Shown: in pieces, positions 34,831 through 42,155 of the stretch
Layout: every line of letters starts with the position of its first letter
Numbering within the stretch: the stretch's first letter is position 1
From: Prevotella sp.
GTDB taxonomy: Bacteria; Bacteroidota; Bacteroidia; Bacteroidales; Bacteroidaceae
Length of the DNA: 56,165 nucleotides
Assembly (NCBI GenBank): GCA_017428055.1
Contig: JAFRRN010000048.1
Location: 1-56,165 of the forward strand
Direction of reading: 5' to 3'
Translations under genes and position numbers: made by a program
Notes under the pieces: model-generated
Databases searched by the model: none
What the model was told of the DNA's origin: nothing
Seen by the model: the letters and a program-made list of their open reading frames with translations, nothing else

Positions 34831-35955
34831 CTATCGTTTCTTGCAGATGATGATTCTTCCAAAGGGCTTTTGGGGGATGCCTTGGTCATCTAAATAATAA
34901 GGTTGCCCATCCCTGAGGCTTTTGTTCAGTTTCTTCAGTTCACGAGGGAAAGGCTTTAATCCCAACTCAAGCCCGTAATCACCATGAGGATGGCCTATAA
35001 TCTCGAATTGTTCAGGGCAATATTTATCAAGAAATGTGATGGGTACACCCATGACTCCATCGTAATCTATCGGAATGGCATCTGTGAAGGGAACATCTAT
35101 CGCATCGTAGTTGTCGTAATGGATATAGCCATTACCACGTATTTCTTTATGCTTGGAATAGATGATGTTGTCCTCCATTGTCATTAATGGTAATGGCTCA
35201 TGACGGCGACCGTGGTCAATGTTAGTAAACCAACAGCAATTTCGGAACTTCACCAGGTTTGTCGTGGCATCATATACTCCGTCGACATATTCTCTTGTTG
35301 GTGTTTTGGGTATTCCGAAATATGCGTTGCCAGCACTAAAACCATTTCCCAACCACATCTTGTTGTCTTTTATTAAAGGGAAGATTTCTTTGTACGATAT
35401 GGCATTCATACTACCAATACAGACGAATTGCTTGCCCGACTCCATAACCCACGCCATAAACTCCCTGAACAGCGAGAACGGGGGATTGGTGATGATGATG
35501 TCCGCCTCGTCGCGGAGTGCCTTCACCTCGTCGCTTCTGAAGTCTCCGTCGCCTTTCAGGTAACTCCAATGCAGGTCGTTGATGTTGAAACGGCCGTCGC
35601 CGTTGATGTCTTGGTCGAGCATGAAGATCTTGCCGTTGGTACGGCTCTTGTCCGCGTCGTAATAGGGGCTTTCCGTCTCGAAGAGCGTCGGCTCCCACTC
35701 CTTGATGCGTTTCGACTCCACGGCGTAGCTGGTCGAGATGAGTTTCTTTATGCCATACGCCTCGAAGTTCTGTGCGAAGAACTTGGTGAAGTTGCTCCAT
35801 TCCGGGTCGTCGCATGGCAGCAGCACCGTCTTTCCGCGAAACACGTCGGGGTCGTATTCTATGTAGGCGTTCATCTCTTTCTGTATGTCCGCGAACTGTG
35901 TATAAAACTCGTCGTTCTTTGCCGTCTTGGCATTCTGTAGGTTTATGTTTGCCAT
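34831..35955 (-). CDS. EcoRI-family adenine-specific DNA methyltransferase
   Basis: 374 residues from the Met at 35955 (MANINLQNAK). Conserved opening NDEFYTQFADIQKEMNAY, PCDDPEWSNFTKFFAQNF, and the N6-adenine catalytic motif NPPF at 157-160 in ADIIITNPPFSLFREF, then GNGFSAGNAYFGIP. This set is characteristic of the M.EcoRI family, which makes N6-methyladenine in GAATTC in the type member; specificity here is unknown. No EcoRI-type endonuclease is adjacent. Downstream are a kinase-fold gene and a DUF262-HNH gene. Only a near-match -7 box (GATATTTG, 35984-35977) is seen upstream. Confidence 0.9.
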   Translation of the reverse strand: MANINLQNAKTAKNDEFYTQFADIQKEMNAYIEYDPDVFRGKTVLLPCDDPEWSNFTKFFAQNFEAYGIKKLISTSYAVESKRIKEWEPTLFETESPYYDADKSRTNGKIFMLDQDINGDGRFNINDLHWSYLKGDGDFRSDEVKALRDEADIIITNPPFSLFREFMAWVMESGKQFVCIGSMNAISYKEIFPLIKDNKMWLGNGFSAGNAYFGIPKTPTREYVDGVYDATTNLVKFRNCCWFTNIDHGRRHEPLPLMTMEDNIIYSKHKEIRGNGYIHYDNYDAIDVPFTDAIPIDYDGVMGVPITFLDKYCPEQFEIIGHPHGDYGLELGLKPFPRELKKLNKSLRDGQPYYLDDQGIPQKPFGRIIICKKR

Positions 35956-36042
35956 TGTAGCCTTTGGTTGTCTTTGCAAATATCGGGATAATAATAGAAA
36001 TATGTGAGTGTCTCGGAAACAGGTCTGCGAGGAGCGGGAACA

Positions 36043-36681
36043 TCAAAACAAGTCTTGGGGGGAATCAATCAATGTGGTTGCGCCATGCCCCAACAAGAAA
36101 GCCCTGTCTCGGAATCCCCACAAGACGCTGATGCAGGGGATGCCGCAATTGCGGGCGGTCTCAATGTCCACGTCGCTGTCGCCCACATAGACAGATCCTT
36201 CCTTTGGAACATCCAATTGGCGCAAGGCTTCCATCACGGTGTCGGGGGCGGGCTTCTTGCGAATGCCCTCCCGCTCGCCAATTGCCACGGTTACCAAGTC
36301 GCCGAAGAAATGTCGGCACAACTCTTGTGTTGCCGCATAGAACTTGTTGCTCACCACGGCGACATTCTTCCCTTGTTCTTTCATCTTTTGCAACATTTCC
36401 ATGATGCCAGGATAGGGCTTCGTGGTGTCAAGATTATGCAATAGATAATGCTGACGGAATGATTGGTAGGTTTCTTCAAACAAGGGATTGTCCATGCCAT
36501 TGGGGATGGCTCGCTCCATCAGTTTCTTCACGCCGTTGCCGACGAACCGTCGCACCTCGTCGAGGCTACGCTCGGGCATTCCGTGGGAGCGCAGTGCATG
36601 GTTGCAACTGGCATGGAGGTCGCCCAGCGTGTCGAGGAGCGTGCCGTCTAAGTCAAAGATGTAAGTCTGGTATCGTCTCAT
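36043..36681 (-). CDS. gph: HAD-family phosphatase, phosphoglycolate phosphatase-like
   Basis: 212 residues from the Met at 36681. HAD motif I DLDGTLLDT, helical cap (~20-90), motif II VVSNK, and motif III/IV KKPAPDT then VYVGDSDVDIETARNCG. Typical of Gph/PGMB-like phosphatases; the substrate could be 2-phosphoglycolate or another small phosphate. Its ATG overlaps the upstream ABC-F stop as ATGA, indicating translational coupling. Confidence 0.85.
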   Translation of the reverse strand: MRRYQTYIFDLDGTLLDTLGDLHASCNHALRSHGMPERSLDEVRRFVGNGVKKLMERAIPNGMDNPLFEETYQSFRQHYLLHNLDTTKPYPGIMEMLQKMKEQGKNVAVVSNKFYAATQELCRHFFGDLVTVAIGEREGIRKKPAPDTVMEALRQLDVPKEGSVYVGDSDVDIETARNCGIPCISVLWGFRDRAFLLGHGATTLIDSPQDLF

Positions 36682-38462
36682 GATTCGATCTCGCTCAATT
36701 CCAACCACCTCATGCTCTTCTCGTCAATCTCATCCTTCAATGTGGACAGCCGTTTGCTTTTCGTCGTAAGGTCTTCCACCGAGAGTGTGCCGCTGCAAAG
36801 GGCTTCCTCTATCTGATGTTGCTCCGCTTCAAGCGTGGCGATGTCTTTCTCCAATTGCGCAAACTCGAGTTTTTCCTTGTATGTCATGCGCCGCTTGCCG
36901 TCGTCGCGCTTGGGTCTTTTATCCTCCTTGGCGGGCTTGTTTTGCCCTTTCTTGTTGTCCTTGCCCTCGATGGAAGTCATGCTTTTCCACTCGCGGTATT
37001 GCGAGTAATTGCCCGGGAAGTCCTTGATGACTCCTTGTCCTTGGAACACCAACAGGTGGTCAACGACCTTGTCGGTGAAATATCGGTCGTGACTCACCAC
37101 GATGACGCACCCCGCAAAGTCCTGCAAATACTCTTCCAATACCTGCAAGGTCTGGATGTCGAGGTCGTTGGTCGGCTCGTCGAGCACCAAGAAATTGGGA
37201 TTCCGCATCAACACGGTGCAGAGATAGAGCTTGCGCTTCTCGCCGCCGCTGAGCTTATACACATAATTATATTGTTGTTCGGGCGTGAAGAGGAAGTATT
37301 GCAGGAACTGAGAGGCACTCATCTGCTTGCCATTTCCAAGGTCGATGTACTCGGCGATGTTGCGCACGATGTCGATGACCTTCTGCTCCTCATTGAATTG
37401 TAGGCCCTCTTGCGAGAAATAACCGAAACGCACCGTCTCGCCAATGTCGAACTTCCCCGCGTCCAACGGCACCAATCCCAAGAGTAACTTGATGAAGGTG
37501 GACTTGCCCGTGCCGTTGCTTCCCACGATGCCCATCTTCTCAAATCGGGCGAAATTGTAGTAAAAGTCCTTCAAGATGACATTCTCGCCAAAGGCTTTCG
37601 ACACGTATCGGCACTCGAAAATTTTCGATCCGATATACACCTTACTCGCTTTCAGACGGATTTGCCTTTCCTCAATCCTGCGCTTGGCGACCTTCTCCAA
37701 CTCATAGAAAGCCTCCTCCCGATACCGTGCCTTATGCCCACGGGCCTGCGGCATACGGCGCATCCATTCCAATTCCGTGCGGTAGAGGTTGTTGGCCCGT
37801 GCCACTTCGGCGCGGGCGACGTCGATGCGTTGCTGCCTTTTCTCCAAGTAATAGGCATAGTTTCCACGGTAGGTATAGAGCCGTTGGTCGTCCAATTCGA
37901 TAATCATGTTGCATACCCGGTCGAGGAAAAAGCGGTCGTGCGTGACCATGAGCAGGGTCTTGTTGCCACGGGAAAGGAATCCTTCCAACCATTCGATCAT
38001 CTCCAAGTCCAAGTGGTTGGTGGGCTCGTCGAGGATCAACAGTTCGGGTTCGGTAATCAATACGTTGGCGAGAGCCACGCGCTTCTGCTGCCCCCCGCTC
38101 AGTTGTCCCATCGGTTGGTCGAGATCCTTGATTTTCAGTTGGGTAAGGATTTGCTTGGCTCGCAACACCCGTTCCTCCTCCCCGCGGTGGTTAAAGCAAG
38201 CATCCAACACCGATTCATCGGGGTCAAACCACGGCGACTGCTCCAAATAGCCAATCTTCAGGTCGCGCTTGCAGATAATCTTCCCCGCGTCATATCCCTC
38301 CTTGCCCGTCAACACGGAGAGCAACGTGGACTTCCCCGTTCCGTTCTTGGCAATGAGTCCCACCCGCTGCCCCTCGGAGATGGAGAAGGAAATGTCTTCA
38401 AACAGCGTCAATGCGCCAAATGACTTCGACAGCCCTTGAATGTCTATATATGGAATTGGCAT
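36678..38462 (-). CDS. ABC-F family ATPase, Uup-like
   Basis: 594 residues with two ABC domains: Walker A GLIAKNGTGKST, signature LSGGQQKR and Walker B LLILDEPTNHLDLE; second set GIVGSNGTGKST, LSGGEKRK and LVLDEPTNDLD. The linker between them is charged and helical, and a lysine-rich, coiled-coil C-terminal extension (~515-590) is as in Uup. ABC-F proteins act on ribosomes or nucleic acid, not as transporters. The -7 box ends only 4 nt before the ATG, so the mRNA may be leaderless. Confidence 0.92.
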   Translation of the reverse strand: MPIPYIDIQGLSKSFGALTLFEDISFSISEGQRVGLIAKNGTGKSTLLSVLTGKEGYDAGKIICKRDLKIGYLEQSPWFDPDESVLDACFNHRGEEERVLRAKQILTQLKIKDLDQPMGQLSGGQQKRVALANVLITEPELLILDEPTNHLDLEMIEWLEGFLSRGNKTLLMVTHDRFFLDRVCNMIIELDDQRLYTYRGNYAYYLEKRQQRIDVARAEVARANNLYRTELEWMRRMPQARGHKARYREEAFYELEKVAKRRIEERQIRLKASKVYIGSKIFECRYVSKAFGENVILKDFYYNFARFEKMGIVGSNGTGKSTFIKLLLGLVPLDAGKFDIGETVRFGYFSQEGLQFNEEQKVIDIVRNIAEYIDLGNGKQMSASQFLQYFLFTPEQQYNYVYKLSGGEKRKLYLCTVLMRNPNFLVLDEPTNDLDIQTLQVLEEYLQDFAGCVIVVSHDRYFTDKVVDHLLVFQGQGVIKDFPGNYSQYREWKSMTSIEGKDNKKGQNKPAKEDKRPKRDDGKRRMTYKEKLEFAQLEKDIATLEAEQHQIEEALCSGTLSVEDLTTKSKRLSTLKDEIDEKSMRWLELSEIES

Positions 38463-38466
38463 GGTG

Positions 38467-38474
38467 CAAAAGTA
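38467..38474 (-). promoter_or_regulatory. -7 element TACTTTTG touching the ABC-F start
   Basis: On the minus strand the last G of the box is at 38467 and the ATG begins at 38462, leaving four bases. Transcription would start at or next to the A of ATG, giving a leaderless mRNA. Confidence 0.5.
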
Positions 38475-38528
38475 AGGTATATCTTTTGTTTATTGCTTGC
38501 AAAGATATAGAATAATAAGGAAAAAAAC

Positions 38529-38557
38529 TTTGTTATCGCAAATTTTGTTTATCTTTG
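38529..38557 (+). promoter_or_regulatory. Orphan consensus promoter
   Basis: TTTG at 38529-38532, 17 bp, TATCTTTG at 38550-38557. No plus-strand gene follows: the only nearby frame is 14 codons (38623-38667), and the transcript would run antisense into the RelE/ParE toxin gene. Divergent from the ABC-F promoter. Confidence 0.6.
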
Positions 38558-38652
38558 CACATAATTACAACTCAAACGATTAGATTGATTACTCCCGTTC
38601 CATTCATTGCCTTGTGGCTTTTATGAAGTCGCAACGCAATTTTCAAAGATAC

Positions 38653-38937
38653 CTATCTGTTTTGTAGAGCTATAATGAATCTGACAATATGAATCTCATG
38701 GTCATCATACCAATAAAGCAATGAACTTTTAGGGTGGGTTTGGATGATGCGATAGGTTTTCTTACCACTTATCTTATACAACCTACCAACTGTTTGCATT
38801 CGTTGAATACGGAAAATAGCGTCAGCAACATGATTACGCATAGTCTCTGCCGCTTGCATACCTACATTATCTCCCTCCCATCTCCATTGCCTAACAAAGA
38901 TGCGGAATGCCCTTTTACCCCACGTGACTTTATACAT
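38653..38937 (-). CDS. RelE/ParE-family toxin
   Basis: 94 residues. Small basic protein with the RelE/ParE shape: N-terminal YKVTWGKRAFR, helical pair, then VGRLYKISGKKTYRIIQTH and LLYWYDDHEIHIVRFI as the beta sheet. RelE-type toxins cleave mRNA on ribosomes; ParE types inhibit gyrase; the sequence alone does not decide which. Its ATG overlaps the end of the upstream antitoxin gene by 8 nt. Confidence 0.78.
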   Translation of the reverse strand: MYKVTWGKRAFRIFVRQWRWEGDNVGMQAAETMRNHVADAIFRIQRMQTVGRLYKISGKKTYRIIQTHPKSSLLYWYDDHEIHIVRFIIALQNR

Positions 38938-39301
38938 AGAGTTCTGGAAACATTTTTCTTACCCATTCTTCGGGTGCATTTACATCTTCTTCATCTTCCT
39001 TGATGACAGTGTCGATGTCTGATAATTCATCCTCGTAAGGGTAAGGCTTGTCTATCATAAAGCCTTCTGCCTCCAATTCCCTTGCCAGTTCTTCGGGGCA
39101 ATATTGTTTTGTTTGTTCCTTGGCTATGGCAAATTTCTCTTCGTAGGATAATTCATCCTCGGGCGATATGATGGAATAGATTTTTTCCAATACGTTAAGG
39201 TCTCTTTCATCCTCCAATTTTTCCATGATATAGTTGCGCAGATGTGGGATGATGGGATTACTCGGTGTGTAATTGGATGCAATGGGTTCTTTTGCTTTCA
39301 T
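38930..39301 (-). CDS. Putative antitoxin paired with the RelE/ParE-like toxin
   Basis: 123 residues, very acidic toward the C-terminus (DELSDIDTVIKEDEEDVNAPEEW). No recognised DNA-binding fold, but the gene is upstream of and overlaps the toxin by 8 nt, the usual antitoxin-first order. Its promoter lies within a 9-bp inverted repeat (39320-39352), a likely autoregulatory operator. I did not recognise the antitoxin family. Confidence 0.65.
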   Translation of the reverse strand: MKAKEPIASNYTPSNPIIPHLRNYIMEKLEDERDLNVLEKIYSIISPEDELSYEEKFAIAKEQTKQYCPEELARELEAEGFMIDKPYPYEDELSDIDTVIKEDEEDVNAPEEWVRKMFPELYV

Positions 39302-39319
39302 ATATTCTGCCTATGAAGT

Positions 39320-39352
39320 ATGATGTATTTTTCGAATGCAAAGATACATCAT
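39320..39352. promoter_or_regulatory. Operator-like inverted repeat around the TA promoter
   Basis: ATGATGTAT (39320-39328) and ATACATCAT (39344-39352) are perfect inverted repeats separated by 15 bp. The minus-strand -7 box TATCTTTG (39346-39339) overlaps the right arm. A protein bound here would block the TA promoter, as expected for toxin-antitoxin autoregulation. Confidence 0.65.
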
Positions 39353-39601
39353 TTTTCGGAGAAAGCATGTTTCTATCAGACTTTTTGTGTGATAGAGCGG
39401 ATGCTTTACGAGAGAAATGACGGGAGAATAGGAATCCCACACCACCCTCACGGGCAATGTGGGACTGTTTGATGCATCATACCTAATTCTAAAATGAAGC
39501 TTAATCTAACAAAACGAGGGATAGACCCTCACATATTTATTATAGATTGCATGTTATATTTTTTAGGTTAGTTGTAGCGGATTGACCTATCCGCCAGGAT
39601 G
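39353..39601. other. Gene-free stretch between the TA module and the DUF4488 gene
   Basis: No gene is seen. It contains a weak 6-bp inverted repeat (CCCACA at 39436-39441 and TGTGGG at 39458-39463). This could end transcripts, but no T-run follows. Otherwise nothing recognisable. Confidence 0.5.
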
Positions 39602-40096
39602 TCATTTGAACATGTTTTGCTTGATGAGCTGCTCGATGTCGGTGGGAGTTTGCTTGTACTTGCAGCAGTTCACGATGTGTTTCACGACCTTGTCGGGCAG
39701 GGCGACCTTCTTCCAGACATCGTGGTGGTTCTTCCATTTTCCCTTGAAGGTGGTCTTGTCTACCAATACCATCTCATCTGGCTTGACTGCAGGGCGTCCC
39801 ATCTCGCTATACACGCCGTTCTTGAACGTGTAGGTGCCGTATTCGTGAGGCATCACCACGACTTTTCCCGCCTTGGACAGGGCAATCTCAGCACAGGCAT
39901 ACTCGCCGTCGGCTCCATAGTACTTGAATTGGCTGTAGCCACTCTCCTTGCCACAAACGACTTTCTTCTCACCTTCAAATTGCATGGATTCCATAATCCA
40001 TGTACCGATAAGTTCCTTGTCGGCGACTTTCGTCTGGGCATTCACTTGCAAGACACCCATGAGTGCCATTGCCATTACAAACAATACTTTTTTCAT
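39602..40096 (-). CDS. Secreted DUF4488-like protein
   Basis: 164 residues from the Met at 40096, which starts a clear signal peptide (MKKVLFVMAMALMGVLQVNAQ); the longer frame runs through the promoter. The mature part (ELIGTWIMESMQFEGEKK, YSQFKYYGADGEYACAEIAL, GTYTFKNGVYSEMGR, and a C-terminal LPDKVVKHIVNCCKY) resembles DUF4488, a lipocalin-like periplasmic family of unknown role in Bacteroidetes. Single gene with promoter 40145-40175. Confidence 0.75.
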   Translation of the reverse strand: MKKVLFVMAMALMGVLQVNAQTKVADKELIGTWIMESMQFEGEKKVVCGKESGYSQFKYYGADGEYACAEIALSKAGKVVVMPHEYGTYTFKNGVYSEMGRPAVKPDEMVLVDKTTFKGKWKNHHDVWKKVALPDKVVKHIVNCCKYKQTPTDIEQLIKQNMFK

Positions 40097-40144
40097 ACAA
40101 TTTACGTTTTTAATTGGGTTTGACAATAGGTTGATTATCGACGG

Positions 40145-40175
40145 CAAAGGTAGGGGCATTTGCCGACACGACCAA
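40145..40175 (-). promoter_or_regulatory. Promoter of the DUF4488 gene
   Basis: Minus-strand TTG (40175-40173), 20 bp, TACCTTTG (40152-40145), about 50 bp before the ATG at 40096. Confidence 0.65.
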
Positions 40176-40237
40176 GGAATCGGCTTTGCTTTTGGTTTGC
40201 ATTTGCAGTGCAAATGATTGGCAAACCAGCGACGTCT

Positions 40238-41266
40238 CTACATGGCGAGGATGAAGTCATCCCATTCCTTGGCACCGCCCTTTTTGCCGTACACCTTTTT
40301 ATACAGGCGGCTGCGGACGGTGCTGATGGTACTCACATCGCGGGATAGGATATTGGCAATGTCTTTCGGGGCGATACGCAGTTTGATGAGTAGGCAGACA
40401 TGATACTCCAGTTCAGACACGGGATAGAGGCTCCGCAACTGCGTGGTGAAGCCGGGGTAGATGGCCTTCAGGTGTCGCTCCACTTGTCGCCATTCTTCTT
40501 CCTTCATCACCTGGCCATTCGTCATGCGTTTTTGCAAGGCAGCGTAGTCATCGGATGCAAAGAATGTGTCCTCCACTGACTTGGCGGCTTGCCTCACAGC
40601 CTGTGGGCGGTTCTCCTGTACCTCTTGGATTTGATGCAGCTGGAGTTGTAGTTGCCGCATAGCTTTGCGTTTTGAGATGATGTATTGGGTGATGAGCAGG
40701 GCTATAACGATGAAGAATGCGAAGATATAGCCATGTCGTTGGAGCGTTTTTTCCTGCTGTCGTTCTTTTTCGGATAACACATAATTGTTCCTGTCTTTAT
40801 TGTCTTCATTGTTCAGGTCTTTTGCTATGATGTCACGTATTTCCGTTCCCCATTCCTGATAGATGCTGTCGGCACGTACCCATGTATACAACACGCCATT
40901 GCGTTGGATGGTGATGGCCGTGTCGCTATGGATGGTCAGCGGACGCGGGTCGTCGTCTTCCATGTAGAAGTATTCGCCGCCACCCTTGTCTAACAAAGTC
41001 ACCTGTCTCTTTACGGTTGGCGTGATGAGCAACCCTGATGGGATGGTTGCCAACTTGCAGATATATAGCATGGAGTCGAGGTCGTAGAGTTGGCAGAACG
41101 TACCATTGCCCTCAAGGGAATAGTCGTGTTCCACATCATCCATGGGATATTTTACATGACGTAGCGTCCAGGCTCCTTGGAGGATAAATGTCTGCTTGTC
41201 TTCCCTTGTGTTTCCACAGGCCAATATGAGAAGGCAAAGTATCAATAGCATTAAACCTTTCTTCAT
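40238..41266 (-). CDS. Lipoprotein-anchored transmembrane HTH regulator
   Basis: 342 residues from the Met at 41266; the frame's earlier Met (41287) lies within the -7 box. A lipobox LLILAC puts a lipid on Cys17. A periplasmic beta-rich part (~20-150) follows, then one transmembrane helix at ~179-198 (YIFAFFIVIALLITQYI), a helical linker, and a C-terminal helix-turn-helix like LuxR (LEYHVCLLIKLRIAPKDIANILSRDVSTISTVRSRL). By topology the HTH is cytoplasmic. A membrane-tethered transcription regulator is inferred; ligand and targets are unknown. Confidence 0.75.
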   Translation of the reverse strand: MKKGLMLLILCLLILACGNTREDKQTFILQGAWTLRHVKYPMDDVEHDYSLEGNGTFCQLYDLDSMLYICKLATIPSGLLITPTVKRQVTLLDKGGGEYFYMEDDDPRPLTIHSDTAITIQRNGVLYTWVRADSIYQEWGTEIRDIIAKDLNNEDNKDRNNYVLSEKERQQEKTLQRHGYIFAFFIVIALLITQYIISKRKAMRQLQLQLHQIQEVQENRPQAVRQAAKSVEDTFFASDDYAALQKRMTNGQVMKEEEWRQVERHLKAIYPGFTTQLRSLYPVSELEYHVCLLIKLRIAPKDIANILSRDVSTISTVRSRLYKKVYGKKGGAKEWDDFILAM

Positions 41267-41286
41267 CTTTCTTGCGTTTTCGGCCA

Positions 41287-41317
41287 CAAAGGTACAGTTT
41301 AACCCTCAAACGGACAA
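41287..41317 (-). promoter_or_regulatory. Promoter of the lipoprotein-HTH gene
   Basis: Minus-strand TTG (41317-41315), 20 bp, TACCTTTG (41294-41287). The upstream in-frame ATG at 41287 overlaps the box, so the Met at 41266 is the start. Confidence 0.65.
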
Positions 41318-41422
41318 GAATAGCGGTTTGCATTTTGTTTGCATTGCCTTTTGTTATCGTTATCAATTTCCCCAATCACTTTAACGATTACAAAAGATAA
41401 AACTCTTCACAGTTGTCGTTTT

Positions 41423-41725
41423 TTAACGGTTTCTTTTATCGTTTCTCTTCCCAAATAGGTCGGAGTGTGTACCCGTTCCAGTGAAAAGAAGGATTAGTTC
41501 CGTGTCGTGTTGTTCCCATATCAGCAGCCAGTCAGGCTTCAGATGACACTCCCAGCATCCTGCATAATCACCTGTCAGCTTGTGTGGACGATAGGCTATA
41601 GGCAACTGTCCATCGGTTTCAAGTAAACGGATAGCAGTTTTGAGCAGTTCCATGTCAAGCCCTCTCTTGCGACACCGTTCTGTATCTTTGCGGAATGTGT
41701 GAGTCATCCGAACCTCGTACTTCAT
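41423..41725 (-). CDS. YafQ-family mRNA interferase toxin
   Basis: 100 residues. YafQ signature residues are present: His in YRPHKL, His-Asp-Trp in ECHLKPDWLLIW, and a late His in GTGTHSDLFG. YafQ cleaves mRNA at the ribosomal A site. The C-terminal tail (RNDKRNR) is basic and extends past the related toxin at 47751. The antitoxin gene is 3 nt upstream. Second copy of this TA type in the window is at 47.5-48.0 kb. Confidence 0.88.
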   Translation of the reverse strand: MKYEVRMTHTFRKDTERCRKRGLDMELLKTAIRLLETDGQLPIAYRPHKLTGDYAGCWECHLKPDWLLIWEQHDTELILLFTGTGTHSDLFGKRNDKRNR

Positions 41726-41728
41726 AGG

Positions 41729-41932
41729 TCAAATACCTAATGACTTGAACATTTCGTCAGCGGATGAGAATTTTTCTATCTTTCCCTCACGAATGTCTTC
41801 TTGCGACCGCTCATAACTGCTCTTTTGGGAAGGGGAGACTTTCTGGACGAGTACACCCAAAGCTTTCAAATAGGTCATCAAGGCTTTTCCACTGGCAGTC
41901 CGCTCATTGAGTGTAATGGTATATGTTGCCAT
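41729..41932 (-). CDS. Antitoxin of the YafQ pair
   Basis: 67 residues. The N-terminal TITLNERTASGKALMTYL resembles the start of small ribbon-helix-helix-like antitoxins. The C-terminus SSYERSQEDIREGKIEKFSS, then ADEMFKSLGI, matches the antitoxin at 47527 (AYERS, SSADEFFKKMGI). Binds and neutralises the YafQ toxin encoded just downstream. The -7 box is at 41958-41965. Confidence 0.8.
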   Translation of the reverse strand: MATYTITLNERTASGKALMTYLKALGVLVQKVSPSQKSSYERSQEDIREGKIEKFSSADEMFKSLGI

Positions 41933-41957
41933 AATCTTCTATTGCTCTTGTTCGATG

Positions 41958-41965
41958 CAAAGATA
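41958..41965 (-). promoter_or_regulatory. -7 element TATCTTTG of the YafQ module
   Basis: Minus-strand TAnnTTTG match 25 bp before the antitoxin ATG at 41932. No clear -33 element, and no dyad that I can see. Confidence 0.55.
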
Positions 41966-42116
41966 CACATTTTTCTGCAATACTTATATCATCTTTTTGA
42001 AAAAAGTTCATGATAGAATACACATTGTACCCACATTCGGCGTTACAATTCAGTCATTTAGTTCCAGTCAAGCCTTCTCTTTAGTTGTTTGTATGTCTAT
42101 TTCACGTAGTTTTTCT

Positions 42117-42146
42117 TGGCATTTTGTTCAGAATAATATACTTTTG
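42117..42146 (+). promoter_or_regulatory. Promoter of nhaC
   Basis: TTG at 42117-42119, 19 bp, TACTTTTG at 42139-42146. The ATG at 42156 starts 9 bp later, so the leader is very short. Confidence 0.65.
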
Positions 42147-42155
42147 CATTTGAAT

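Noticed and set aside
41907-42155. Longer N-terminus for NhaC
   Set aside because: The extra 83 codons overlap the divergent antitoxin start, cross the nhaC promoter, and do not look like part of the antiporter family.
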